This document shows, in pieces, positions 40,089 through 48,544 of a DNA stretch of 64,000 nucleotides. The stretch lies in contig NZ_CP041198.1 in the NCBI RefSeq assembly GCF_006517815.1, positions 2,480,001 through 2,544,000 of the forward strand. The letters are read 5' to 3'. How positions within the stretch are numbered: position 1 is the stretch's first letter; each line of letters opens with the position of its first letter. The notes beneath the pieces were generated by a model. The model did no database searches. It saw only the letters and a program-made list of their open reading frames with translations, and had not been told where the DNA came from. The translations under genes were made by a program, and so were the position numbers. The DNA is from Pseudarthrobacter sp. NIBRBAC000502770 (lineage in GTDB: Bacteria > Actinomycetota > Actinomycetes > Actinomycetales > Micrococcaceae).

Positions 40089-41501
40089 ATGCGGCTTCTG
40101 ATTGCCGGCGGCGGGGGTTTCCGGGTGCCGTTGATATACCGGGCGTTGGTGTCTGGGCCCTTTTCCGGGCTGGTCACGGAGTTGGTGCTGCACGACGTCG
40201 ATCCCGCCCGCCTTGACGCCGTCACCGCTGTGCTGCGCAGTATGCCCACAGGACAAGGTGCGCACCTTCCGGTGGATGCCACCACCGATCTTTCCGCGGC
40301 CCTCCCCGGTACCTCCATGGTGTTCGCCGCGATCCGGCCCGGTGGGACGGCGGGCCGCGTGGCAGATGAAAAGGTGGCACAGGACCTCGGGCTGTTGGGC
40401 CAGGAAACCACGGGGGCGGGCGGGATTTCCTACGCTTTGCGGACCATCCCGCACATGGTGGACCTTGCCCGGCTGATGCGCGAGCGCTGCCCGGACGCGT
40501 GGCTGGTCAACTTCACCAATCCGGCCGGGATGGTCACCGAGGCGCTGCGCCCCGTCATGGGGAACCGGGTCATTGGGATCTGCGACTCTGCGGGCGGCCT
40601 GGTGCAGCGGGCCGCGCGGGCTGCCGGTGTGCCCTTGCCGGCGGGACGGCTCGACGGCGTGGGGTACTACGGGCTGAACCACCTGGGCTGGTTGTACCGG
40701 CTGGAGTCCGGCGGAAGGGATATGCTCCCAGGCCTTCTGGCGGACACCGCGGCGCTGCAGTCCTTCGAGGAGGGCCGGTTGTTCCCGCAGCCGTTCCTTG
40801 CCGGGCTGGGCCTGCTCCCCAACGAGTACCTGTATTACTACTACCAGGGCGAGGCCGCCCGGCAGGCAATGCAGGCCATGGCGGGCACGCGCGGGCAGAC
40901 GATCCACAGCCAGCAGCAGGAGCTGTATCCCCGGCTTGCCGCGGCCGGCCCGGACGCCTACCGGCTGTGGGAGGCAGCGCGCCGGTCCCGCGAAGAGGGA
41001 TACCTGGCCGAAGCCCGGGGTGCCGGCGAGCCCCGGAGCGAGGAAGACCTCGCCGGCGGCGGCTATGAGCGTGTTGCCCTCGCCGCCATGCGCGCCCTCG
41101 CCGGCGGCGGAGGCACGCAACTGGTCCTCAACACTGTGAACGCCTTGCCGGCAGCCCCGGCACCCGGGCGCGCCGGTGCTACCCCGTCCCCGCCCCAACC
41201 TGCCATTCCCGGCCTGCCGGCGGACGCCGTCGTCGAGGTCCCCTGCACTGTCACCGAGGCCGGCGCCGTCCCGCTGCCCCAGCAAACCCCGGCGGAACCG
41301 CAGCTGGGCCTGCTCCGGCGGGTCAAGGAGGTGGAGCGGCTCGTTGTCGTGGCTGCGGGCGCCGGCAACCGGGAGGCGGCCGTCGAAGCCTTTGCCCGGC
41401 ACCCGCTGGTGGATTCGGCGGACCTGGCCGTGAAGCTGATGGCCCGGTACGAGCGGGCGTTTCCGGATCTGGGGAAGATGTGGGAGGGCGGCGGGCGTTA
41501 G
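40089..41501 (+). CDS. Glycoside hydrolase family 4, 6-phospho-beta-glucosidase-like
   Basis: A 470-residue NAD- and Mn-dependent GH4 enzyme. It has an N-terminal Rossmann glycine motif (LIAGGGGFRVPLI), NFTNPAGMVTEAL near residues 139-151, the metal site GICDSAGG with its Cys, and GLNHLGWLY with the second metal ligand His. The family cleaves phosphorylated glycosides by oxidation-elimination. No PTS permease for such sugars is in the window. A Pro/Ala-rich segment near residues 355-380 looks like a lineage insertion. Confidence 0.88.
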   Translation: MRLLIAGGGGFRVPLIYRALVSGPFSGLVTELVLHDVDPARLDAVTAVLRSMPTGQGAHLPVDATTDLSAALPGTSMVFAAIRPGGTAGRVADEKVAQDLGLLGQETTGAGGISYALRTIPHMVDLARLMRERCPDAWLVNFTNPAGMVTEALRPVMGNRVIGICDSAGGLVQRAARAAGVPLPAGRLDGVGYYGLNHLGWLYRLESGGRDMLPGLLADTAALQSFEEGRLFPQPFLAGLGLLPNEYLYYYYQGEAARQAMQAMAGTRGQTIHSQQQELYPRLAAAGPDAYRLWEAARRSREEGYLAEARGAGEPRSEEDLAGGGYERVALAAMRALAGGGGTQLVLNTVNALPAAPAPGRAGATPSPPQPAIPGLPADAVVEVPCTVTEAGAVPLPQQTPAEPQLGLLRRVKEVERLVVVAAGAGNREAAVEAFARHPLVDSADLAVKLMARYERAFPDLGKMWEGGGR

Positions 41502-41577
41502 GGGAAGGAGTAATGTTTTATCGGATGTGCACTGAGCCGGCACCCCTGACACGCGCCGGCGGCCGGAAGGAGGTCCC

Positions 41578-42843
41578 GTGGCACTGATCCGCAGGGTCGC
41601 TTTGCTTTCCCTCCACACCTCCCCCATGGAACAGCCCGGCTCCGGTGATGCAGGCGGAATGAACGTCTATATCCGCGAGCTGGCCTCGGCGCTGGCCGAG
41701 GCAGGTGTGGAGGTGGAGATCTTCACGCGCGCCACCTCAGCCGACCAGCCCGCCGTCGAGCATCCCGACCCCGGGGTGTGCGTTCACAACGTCCTGGCCG
41801 GCCCGCCCCGGAAGATCCCCAAGGAGGAGCTGCCCGGGCTGCTCCACGCCATGGTCGCGGAAATTGAGCAGATCCGCCGCCGCCAGCCGCACGGCCGTTA
41901 CGACGTCATCCACTCCCACTACTGGGTGTCCGGGATCGCCGGGCTGGAGCTGTCCGAGCTGTGGGGCGTGCCGCTGGTGCACACCATGCACACCATGGCC
42001 AAGGTCAAGAACCTGCTGCTGGAATCCGGTGAGCAGCCTGAGCCCCGGCGCCGCGAACTTGGCGAGCACCGCATCGTGGACGGCGCGGCCAGGCTCATCG
42101 CCAACACCAGCTCTGAGGCCGCCGAACTCGTCTCCCACTACGGCGCCACCTACGACCGAATCGACATCGCCCCGCCCGGCGTGGACCTCGCCACGTTCAC
42201 TCCCGCCTTCCGGGCACGGTCCAGGGCCGGGCACGGCGTCAGCCCGGAGACGTTCCACTTGGTTTTCGCCGGCCGCATCCAGCGCCTGAAAGGCCCCCAG
42301 GTCCTGGTCAAGGCCGCGGCGCTGCTGCGCAAACGCCGCCCGGACATTGACCTGCGCGTCACCATCCTGGGCGCTTTGAGCGGCAACAAGGAGTTCAACC
42401 TCCGCTGCCTGGTGGCGGAGGCGGGAATGGACGACGTCGTCACGCAGCTTCCGCCGGTGAAGGCCCCCGAGCTGGCGTCCTGGTTCCGCGCGGCCGACGT
42501 TGTGGTGATGCCTTCCTTCAGCGAATCCTTCGGGCTCGTGGCACTCGAGGCCCAGGCCTGCGGCACGCCTGTGGTGGCCACCCGGGTGGGCGGCCTGTCC
42601 CGCGCCATCTTCCACGGCCGGACCGGGCTCCTGGTGGACGGCCACCACGCAGCCGACTGGGCCGATGCCCTGGAGGCCCTCTACGACGACCCCGCCACCC
42701 GTGAGGACCTGGGCCGGGCCGCTGCCATCCGGGCCCAGAACTCCGGCTGGCAGCGCACTGCCGCCATCACGCTGGAAAGCTACCATGCCGCCGTCGACAA
42801 CTTCGTGGGCCGCCGCCTGGCCCCGGCGGTTCCCGCGTCCTGA
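41578..42843 (+). CDS. mshA: Glycosyltransferase family 4, D-inositol-3-phosphate GlcNAc transferase-like
   Basis: A 421-residue GT-B enzyme, the first step of mycothiol synthesis: UDP-GlcNAc plus 1L-inositol-1-phosphate. The MshA N-terminus is evident: RVALLSLHTSPMEQPGSGDAG, GGMNVYIRELASAL, and DVIHSHYWVSGIAG, HTMHTMAKVKN. The donor site has FAGRIQRLKGPQVLV, SFSESFGLVALEAQACGTPV. It starts at GTG 41578, 3 bases after an AAGGAGGT ribosome-binding site. ino1, which makes its inositol phosphate, lies 3.4 kb away. Confidence 0.9.
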   Translation: MALIRRVALLSLHTSPMEQPGSGDAGGMNVYIRELASALAEAGVEVEIFTRATSADQPAVEHPDPGVCVHNVLAGPPRKIPKEELPGLLHAMVAEIEQIRRRQPHGRYDVIHSHYWVSGIAGLELSELWGVPLVHTMHTMAKVKNLLLESGEQPEPRRRELGEHRIVDGAARLIANTSSEAAELVSHYGATYDRIDIAPPGVDLATFTPAFRARSRAGHGVSPETFHLVFAGRIQRLKGPQVLVKAAALLRKRRPDIDLRVTILGALSGNKEFNLRCLVAEAGMDDVVTQLPPVKAPELASWFRAADVVVMPSFSESFGLVALEAQACGTPVVATRVGGLSRAIFHGRTGLLVDGHHAADWADALEALYDDPATREDLGRAAAIRAQNSGWQRTAAITLESYHAAVDNFVGRRLAPAVPAS

Positions 42844-42944
42844 AGCCCTTTTCCGTGGTGACGTCGGAACCGCGTGCCGTTGGGGCTGCGTGCTGTTAGC
42901 TTAGGGGCAGGTACCGGCGCCGGCCGGTGCAGGAAAGGACAAGG

Positions 42945-44621
42945 ATGTCTGCTCTCCCTTCTGATCTTGAGATAGCCCGCGCTGCGCGGATCCGGCCCAT
43001 CGAGGAGATCGCGGCGGCCGCAGGCATCAACCCTGGCGCACTGGAACAGTACGGCCGCTACAAGGGGAAGATCGACCCCACACGCCTCGATGCGCCCCCG
43101 CCGGCCGGGAAGGTGGTGCTGGTTTCGGCGATGTCTCCCACCCCGGCCGGCGAGGGAAAGTCCACCACCACCGTTGGCCTGGCAGACTCGCTGGCCCGTG
43201 CCGGCCACAAAGTCATGATCGCCCTGCGGGAACCGTCCCTGGGCCCCGTGCTGGGCATGAAGGGTGGCGCCACCGGCGGCGGCTACTCCCAGGTGCTGCC
43301 CATGGACGAGATCAACCTGCACTTCACGGGCGACTTCCACGCCATCACGTCCGCCAACAACGCCCTGATGGCCTTGGTGGACAACCACATCTACCAGGGC
43401 AATGCTTTGAACATCGATCCGCGCAGGATGACCTTCAAGCGGGTTCTGGACATGAACGACCGCGCCCTGCGGGAGATAGTGATCGGCCTGGGTGGCCCCT
43501 CCCAGGGCGTGCCCCGGCAGGACGGCTTCGACATCACCGTGGCATCAGAGATCATGGCCGTCTTTTGCCTGGCGACGGACATCACCGACCTTCGCGAGCG
43601 CCTGGGCCGGATCACCTTCGGGTACACCTATGACCGGACACCTGTCACCGTAGCCGATTTGGGGGTCCAGGGCGCCCTGACCCTGCTGCTGAAGGAAGCC
43701 ATCAAACCGAACCTCGTGCAGACCATTGCCGGTACCCCGGCGCTGGTGCACGGCGGCCCGTTCGCCAACATCGCGCACGGCTGCAATTCGCTCATTGCCA
43801 CGCAGACCGCCCGGCGCCTGGCGGATATCGTGGTGACCGAGGCCGGATTCGGCGCAGACCTCGGGGCAGAGAAGTTCATGGACATCAAGGCCCGGATCGG
43901 CGGCCTGGCACCCTCCGCCGTCGTGGTGGTGGCAACCGTCCGCGCCTTGAAGATGCAGGGCGGCGTAGCCAAGGCCCGGCTGACCCACCCGGACCTGGCG
44001 GCGCTGGAAGCAGGTGTGGTGAACCTCCAGCGACACATCCACAACGTGGAGAAGTTCGGTGTCACGCCCGTGGTTGCCATCAATCGGTTCTCGTCCGATT
44101 CCGCAGAGGAGCTCGACTGGCTGCTTGCCTGGTGCGCGGCCGAAGGTGTCCCGGCGGCCGTCGCAGACGTGTGGGGCCGGGGCGGTGGCGGGGACGGCGG
44201 TGACGAACTGGCTGCCCTGGTGGCCGGGGCAGTGGCCGGCCCCAACAGTTTCCGGCACCTCTATTCGCTGGGGCTGTCGGTTGAGGACAAGATCAGGACC
44301 ATCGTCCAGGAAATCTATGGCGCCGACGGCGTGGACTTCTCCGTGCCCGCGTTGAAGCGGCTTGCCGACATCGAGCGGAACGGCTGGAGTTCGCTGCCCG
44401 TGTGCATGGCCAAGACCCAGTACTCGTTCACTGACGATGCCTCCCGGCTGGGCGCCCCCAAGGGGTTTACCATCCACGTCCGCGACCTGCTGCCCAAGAC
44501 CGGCGCCGGGTTCATCGTGGCCCTCACCGGGGCCGTTATGACCATGCCGGGCCTCCCTGCCGTCCCGGCTGCGCTGCGCATGGACGTTGACGCGGACGGG
44601 AATCCAGTGGGCCTCACCTAA
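42945..44621 (+). CDS. fhs: Formate--tetrahydrofolate ligase
   Basis: A 558-residue protein making 10-formyl-THF from formate, THF and ATP. The P-loop-like region [20 protein letters not shown] is near residue 68, and the family signature continues through [20 protein letters not shown] and [11 protein letters not shown]-terminal KTQYSFTDD and [17 protein letters not shown] are also typical. The ATG at 42945 follows AGGAAAGGACAAGG. The downstream repeat array begins within 5 bases of the stop codon. Confidence 0.97.
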   Translation: MSALPSDLEIARAARIRPIEEIAAAAGINPGALEQYGRYKGKIDPTRLDAPPPAGKVVLVSAMSPTPAGEGKSTTTVGLADSLARAGHKVMIALREPSLGPVLGMKGGATGGGYSQVLPMDEINLHFTGDFHAITSANNALMALVDNHIYQGNALNIDPRRMTFKRVLDMNDRALREIVIGLGGPSQGVPRQDGFDITVASEIMAVFCLATDITDLRERLGRITFGYTYDRTPVTVADLGVQGALTLLLKEAIKPNLVQTIAGTPALVHGGPFANIAHGCNSLIATQTARRLADIVVTEAGFGADLGAEKFMDIKARIGGLAPSAVVVVATVRALKMQGGVAKARLTHPDLAALEAGVVNLQRHIHNVEKFGVTPVVAINRFSSDSAEELDWLLAWCAAEGVPAAVADVWGRGGGGDGGDELAALVAGAVAGPNSFRHLYSLGLSVEDKIRTIVQEIYGADGVDFSVPALKRLADIERNGWSSLPVCMAKTQYSFTDDASRLGAPKGFTIHVRDLLPKTGAGFIVALTGAVMTMPGLPAVPAALRMDVDADGNPVGLT

Positions 44622-44625
44622 CCCC

Positions 44626-44950
44626 ACGCCCCATCACCTTCCGCCCCCAACTCACCAACGCCCCATCACCTCCCGCCCCAACTCACCAACGCCCCATCAC
44701 CTCCCGCCCCAACTCACCAACGCCCCATCACCTCCCGCCCCAACTCACCAACGCCCCATCACCTCCCGCCCCAACTCACCAACGCCCCATCACCTCCCGC
44801 CCCAACTCACCAACGCCCCATCACCTCCCGCCCCAACTCACCAACGCCCCATCACCTCCCGCCCCAATTCACCAACGCCCGATCACCTCCCGCCCCAACG
44901 CACCAACGCCCTATCACCTCCCGCCCCCAATTCACCAACGCCCTATCACC
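44626..44950. repeat. Left repeat array: 11 copies of ACGCCCCATCACC-type core
   Basis: Core copies start at 44626, 44658, 44689, 44720, 44751, 44782, 44813, 44844, 44875, 44906 and 44938: spacing 31 bp throughout, with 32 bp at each end. Inner units are near-identical, drift is confined to the ends (CCCG and CCCT variants). Read on the minus strand the core is GGTGATGGGGCGT, and the spacer contains a second, weaker G-rich half-unit GGTGAGTTGGGGCGGG. The array fills most of the 400-base gap between fhs and the nuclease-like gene. Period 31 is not a multiple of 3, so it is not a coding repeat. Confidence 0.97.
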
Positions 44951-44973
44951 TTGAAACCATCCAGGTCTGTTCC

Positions 44974-44982
44974 TGTGGATAA
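44974..44982 (-). promoter_or_regulatory. DnaA-box-like site
   Basis: TTATCCACA on the minus strand, an exact match to the DnaA box consensus, between the left array and the nuclease-like gene. One such 9-mer may occur by chance in a window this size, so the call is weak. Confidence 0.3.
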
Positions 44983-45021
44983 CTCCTGCAGGGGTCTAGC
45001 CTCATACGCCAGAATGCCAGC

Positions 45022-45981
45022 ATGCATAAGCGCGCTGATCTACCGTCGACCCTGGCAAGCTCTCCGTTCACATACGACTCGGCGGTGACTGCCGGTGTGT
45101 CAGCGAAGCGGCTGCGGAAGGATGACGTGGTCCACGTCAGCAGGCGGTTGTACCGCCCCTCGACTTGGAGCTTCGAGTTGGAAGGCGCGGCACGGGTCCT
45201 CTCCGAAGTTTCGCCAGGTGCGTGGGTTTCGCACGTCACAGCTGCGCGTTTGCACTGTCAACTGCTTCCCGCGTGGCTGTCGGATTCAACTGAACTGCAT
45301 ATGAGCAAACCGAAGCATTTGCCGCAGGTGCGCCGGAAAGGTGTGGTTGCCCATAAGGTCATTGCCAGTGCCGACGAAATCGAAACTGTCGACGGTATCC
45401 GCATCAGCACTCGTTCCCGAACCTGGCTCGACTTGGCCCGGCGGCTGTCGCTGGCTGAGCTGGTCTGCCTTGGAGACCAAATCATTCGCATCCCTCGAGC
45501 GGAGTTTGAAGCCAGGTCACAGCCCTTTGACACATTGGAGGGTCTCAGCGCTCTAGTCAGCCGGCACCCTAATCTTCAGGGGGTCGTGCGTGCCCGGGAA
45601 GCTTTGGAGCTGATGCGGGTCGGCGCTGATTCGGCACCGGAATCGATGCTGCGGCTGGCAATGCTTGACGCGAACCTGCCAGACCCTGACCTGCAGATCG
45701 CACTTCGACCGAATGACGCAGCTTCCCCTACTGCCGACCTGGGCTACCGTCACCGGCGCCTTGCAGTCCAGTACGACGGCGGTCACCATCTTCTTGAGGC
45801 TCAGCGATTGAGTGATCGACGGCGCGACAAAGCCTTCGAATCAGCTGGGTGGACGGTTCTGGTATTCACCAAGGACGATGCCACGGACGGTTTTCAACGA
45901 GCTGTGGCGGCAATCAAACGACACCTTCACACGGCGTGGATTGACCAATCCTACTCGGCCGGTTTTGCCGGAAGCGGGTGA
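45022..45981 (+). CDS. AbiEi-like N-terminus plus DUF559/Vsr-like nuclease domain protein
   Basis: A 319-residue protein. The N-terminal third resembles the winged-helix AbiEi antitoxin domain (SAVTAGVSAKRLRKDDVVHVSRRLYRP), and the next part the AbiEi C-terminal domain (VSHVTAARLHCQLLP). The last 90 residues resemble DUF559/Vsr-type nucleases: ADLGYRHRRLAVQYDGGHHLLE, then DRRRDKAFESAGWTVLVF. The usual Glu before the Asp-Gly is Gln here. No toxin partner gene is adjacent, so a standard toxin-antitoxin role is doubtful. Ribosome-binding site weak; codon use is less GC-biased than that of the flanking genes. It is the only gene within the repeat-bounded unit. Confidence 0.83.
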   Translation: MHKRADLPSTLASSPFTYDSAVTAGVSAKRLRKDDVVHVSRRLYRPSTWSFELEGAARVLSEVSPGAWVSHVTAARLHCQLLPAWLSDSTELHMSKPKHLPQVRRKGVVAHKVIASADEIETVDGIRISTRSRTWLDLARRLSLAELVCLGDQIIRIPRAEFEARSQPFDTLEGLSALVSRHPNLQGVVRAREALELMRVGADSAPESMLRLAMLDANLPDPDLQIALRPNDAASPTADLGYRHRRLAVQYDGGHHLLEAQRLSDRRRDKAFESAGWTVLVFTKDDATDGFQRAVAAIKRHLHTAWIDQSYSAGFAGSG

Positions 45982-46047
45982 AAACAAAACTCCACCGCCG
46001 CCTCCAAAATCGCAGCCGCTGTGTTTACGCTCCTCAGGGGACGGGAA

Positions 46048-46187
46048 GTGATGGGGCGTCCCGAAAAAGCCGGCAAAAGGTGATGGGGCGTTTCGGGAGA
46101 GTACGCAGGAAGTGATGGGGCGTCCCGAAAAAGCCGGCAAAAAGTGATGGGGCGTCCCGGAAAAGCCGGCCGGAAGTGGTGGGGCGT
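46048..46187. repeat. Right repeat array: 5 copies of GTGATGGGGCGT core
   Basis: Cores start at 46048, 46080, 46112, 46144 and 46176, exactly 32 bp apart; the last copy reads GTGGTGGGGCGT. Spacers (20 bases) 1, 3 and 4 are CCCGAAAAAGCCGGCAAAA-like; spacer 2 differs. The core is the complement of that in the left array, with unrelated spacers. The rest of 45982-46253 holds no gene. Confidence 0.95.
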
Positions 46188-46197
46188 ATTAACGCAG

Positions 46198-46232
46198 GAC
46201 GCTCCCCCACCCGGTGAGGGTGAGGGAGCGTC
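46198..46232 (-). terminator. Terminator of ino1
   Basis: GACGCTCCCCCACCC pairs with GGGTGAGGGAGCGTC (one internal mismatch) around a GGTGA loop, 22 bases beyond the ino1 stop on the minus strand. Confidence 0.75.
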
Positions 46233-46253
46233 CGGGCACCGGGAAAAGACGGT

Positions 46254-47339
46254 TTAGCGCTCCAGGTCGCCGCGGATGAAGGCCTCGACCTTCTCGCGGG
46301 CGAGGTCGTCGTTGAACTGCTCCGGCGGGGACTTCATGAAGTAGCTGGAGGCGGAGAGCAGCGGGCCGCCGATGCCGCGGTCCAGGCCGATCTTCGCGGC
46401 ACGGATTGCATCGATGATCACGCCGGCGGAGTTGGGGGAATCCCAGACCTCCAACTTGTACTCCAGGGACACCGGGGCGTCGCCGAAGTTCCGGCCTTCA
46501 AGGCGCACGAAGGCCCACTTGCGGTCATCGAGCCACTGGACGTAGTCCGACGGGCCGATGTGCACGTCCTTGGCAGCCAGCTCGGCTTCAACGTTGGAGG
46601 TCACGGCCTGGGTCTTGGAGATCTTCTTGGATTCCAGCCGGTCACGCTCCAGCATGTTCTTGAAGTCCATGTTGCCGCCGACGTTCAGCTGGTAGGTCCG
46701 GTCCAGGGTGACGCCCCGGTCCTCGAACAGCTTGGCCATCACGCGGTGGGTGATGGTGGCACCGATCTGGCTCTTGATGTCGTCGCCCACGATCGGGACA
46801 CCAGCGGCGGTGAACTTGTCAGCCCACTCCTTGGTGCCGGCAATGAACACGGGCAGGGCGTTGACGAAGGCCACGCCGGCGTCGATCGCAGCCTGGGCGT
46901 AGAACTCGGCGGCCCGCTGGGAACCGACCGGGAGGTAGCAGACCAGGACGTCAGCCTTGGCGTCCTTCAGGGCCCGGACCACGTCGACGGGCTCTTCGGT
47001 GGACTGCTCGATGGTCTCGAGGTAGTACTTGCCCAGCCCGTCCAGGGTGTGGCCGCGCTGGACCGTTACGCCCGTCGGAGGGACGTCGGCGATCTTGATG
47101 GTGTTGTTCTCGCTGGCCAGGATGGCATCGGAAAGGTCAACGCCGACCTTCTTGCCGTCCACATCGAACGCGGCGACAAACTCAACGTCACCCACGTGGT
47201 ACTGGCCAAACTCAACGTGCATCAGGCCCGGGATGGTTTCGGCCGGGTCGGCGTCCTTGTAGTAGTGGACGCCCTGCACCAGCGAGGCGGCGCAGTTGCC
47301 CACGCCAACGATTGCAACACGGATGGGATGTGAAGACAC
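46254..47339 (-). CDS. ino1: Inositol-3-phosphate synthase
   Basis: A 361-residue NAD-dependent enzyme converting glucose-6-phosphate to inositol phosphate. The actinobacterial form starts [34 protein letters not shown], the [14 protein letters not shown] substrate loop, [16 protein letters not shown] and the core [25 protein letters not shown] with its catalytic Lys residues are intact. It supplies MshA (mycothiol) and phosphatidylinositol. It is minus-strand with its own terminator and a palindrome about 75 bases upstream. Confidence 0.97.
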   Translation of the reverse strand: MSSHPIRVAIVGVGNCAASLVQGVHYYKDADPAETIPGLMHVEFGQYHVGDVEFVAAFDVDGKKVGVDLSDAILASENNTIKIADVPPTGVTVQRGHTLDGLGKYYLETIEQSTEEPVDVVRALKDAKADVLVCYLPVGSQRAAEFYAQAAIDAGVAFVNALPVFIAGTKEWADKFTAAGVPIVGDDIKSQIGATITHRVMAKLFEDRGVTLDRTYQLNVGGNMDFKNMLERDRLESKKISKTQAVTSNVEAELAAKDVHIGPSDYVQWLDDRKWAFVRLEGRNFGDAPVSLEYKLEVWDSPNSAGVIIDAIRAAKIGLDRGIGGPLLSASSYFMKSPPEQFNDDLAREKVEAFIRGDLER

Positions 47340-47413
47340 GGAACTCCTTTGGGGACAAACGTCAGCCGGCCTGGTTGGCCTCCGAGTAATGGACGACGGC
47401 GGCCGGCTGGCTT

Positions 47414-47429
47414 GGCGCCGCGCGGCGCC
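47414..47429. promoter_or_regulatory. Perfect 16-bp palindrome upstream of ino1
   Basis: GGCGCCGCGCGGCGCC, a complete palindrome 75-90 bases upstream of the ino1 start codon. It could be an operator; no known consensus was matched. GC-rich palindromes also arise by chance in this genome. Confidence 0.35.
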
Positions 47430-47444
47430 ATTTCATACTACCCA

Positions 47445-47485
47445 ACACAGCGGGACCGGCCGTTGTTCCGCCGGTCCCGCTGTGT
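47445..47485 (-). terminator. Terminator of the glgX-treY-treZ-AKR operon
   Basis: Perfect 16-bp stem ACACAGCGGGACCGGC / GCCGGTCCCGCTGTGT with a 9-base loop, beyond the aldo/keto reductase stop. Confidence 0.85.
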
Positions 47486-47503
47486 AATGAAAACATGTGT
47501 GCC

Positions 47504-48544
47504 TTAGGCGTCCTGTTTCCAGAGGTTGATATCGGATTCCACGGCAAACTCGTCAATCGCGTTCAGTTCATCGCCGGAGAAGTCGAGGTTGTTGATGGCG
47601 GACAGGGTGTCCTCCAGCTGCCGGACGCTTGAGGCGCCCACCAGGGCCGAGGTGACGGGTGAGCCCTTGGGCTGGTCCCGCAGGATCCAGGCGATGGCCA
47701 TCTGGGCCAGGGACTGCCCGCGGCCCTCGGCGATCTTCCGCAGTCCGCGGACCCGGTCCAGTTTCTCCTCCGTGATCAGGCCCTGGTCCAGGGATTTCTG
47801 CTGCGCCGCCCGGGAGTCTTCCGGGATGCCGTGGAGGTAGCGGTCCGTGAGCATCCCCTGCGCCAGGGGCGAGAAGGCGATGGACCCGGCACCCACCTGG
47901 TCCAGCACCTCGTACAGGTTGGGCGAGCCGTCCTCTGTCCACCGGTTCAGCATGGAGTAGCTGGGCTGGTGGATAAGCAGCGGCGTCCCGAGTTCCTTGA
48001 GGATGCGGGCGGCCTCGAGGGTCTGTTCGGGGGTGTAGGAGGAAATTCCCGCGTACAAGGCCTTGCCGGAGCGGACAGCGTAGTCCAGGGCGCCCATGGT
48101 TTCCTCCATGGGCGTCTCGGGATCCGGCCGGTGGCTGTAGAAGATGTCCACGTAGTCCAGGCCCATCCGCTGCAGGGACTGGTCCAGGCTGGAGATCAGG
48201 TACTTGCGGGAACCCCATTCGCCGTAGGGGCCGGGCCACATGTAGTAGCCGGCCTTGGTGGAGATGACCAGTTCGTCGCGGTAGGGCTTGAAATCATCCC
48301 GCAGGTGGCGGCCGAAGTTGGTTTCGGCCGATCCGGCGGGCGGGCCGTAGTTGTTGGCGAGGTCGAAGTGGTTGACGCCTAGGTCGAACGCACGGCGGAG
48401 GATGTCCCGCTGTTCCTCGAAGCGCTTGTCGTCACCGAAGTTGTGCCACAGGCCCAGGGAGATAGCCGGGAGCTTGAGCCCGCTGCGGCCCACCCGGCGG
48501 TAGGGCATGGTTTCATAGCGGTTGTCCGCTGCTGCGTAGGTCAT
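47504..48544 (-). CDS. Aldo/keto reductase, MgrA/YghZ-like
   Basis: A 346-residue TIM-barrel reductase of the L-glyceraldehyde-3-phosphate reductase type (MgrA/YghZ). The catalytic Tyr is in [15 protein letters not shown]; Lys and His lie in [10 protein letters not shown] and [13 protein letters not shown]. The NADPH-binding C-terminal segment is [12 protein letters not shown]. Its start overlaps the treZ stop by 4 bases, so it is the last gene of the glgX-treY-treZ operon. Its place in a trehalose pathway is unexplained; detoxifying reactive carbonyls is one possibility. Confidence 0.92.
   Translation of the reverse strand: MTYAAADNRYETMPYRRVGRSGLKLPAISLGLWHNFGDDKRFEEQRDILRRAFDLGVNHFDLANNYGPPAGSAETNFGRHLRDDFKPYRDELVISTKAGYYMWPGPYGEWGSRKYLISSLDQSLQRMGLDYVDIFYSHRPDPETPMEETMGALDYAVRSGKALYAGISSYTPEQTLEAARILKELGTPLLIHQPSYSMLNRWTEDGSPNLYEVLDQVGAGSIAFSPLAQGMLTDRYLHGIPEDSRAAQQKSLDQGLITEEKLDRVRGLRKIAEGRGQSLAQMAIAWILRDQPKGSPVTSALVGASSVRQLEDTLSAINNLDFSGDELNAIDEFAVESDINLWKQDA

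Larger units (their letters stand above)
44626..46187. mobile_element. Candidate element: nuclease-like gene between opposed repeat arrays
   Basis: Left array (11 copies) and right array (5 copies) carry the same 12-base core in opposite orientations and enclose a single gene. The outermost copies give imperfect terminal inverted repeats: ACGCCCCATCACCTTCCG at the left and, complemented, ACGCCCCACCACTTCCG at the right. The unit fits exactly between the fhs stop and the ino1 terminator. No clear target duplication was seen. Mobility is inference. Confidence 0.4.

Noticed and set aside
44626..44950. CRISPR array
   Set aside because: The core is only 12-13 bases, the intervening sequences are nearly identical to one another instead of unique, and no cas gene is nearby.
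44587..44982. Open frame rich in Pro/His/Ser across the repeat array
   Set aside because: It overlaps the end of fhs and its apparent protein repeats shift with the 31-bp unit; it is a by-product of the tandem repeat.
45022..45981. Type IV toxin-antitoxin pair (AbiEi/AbiEii)
   Set aside because: No AbiEii-like toxin gene is adjacent on either side; only the AbiEi-like domain is present, fused to a nuclease-like domain.
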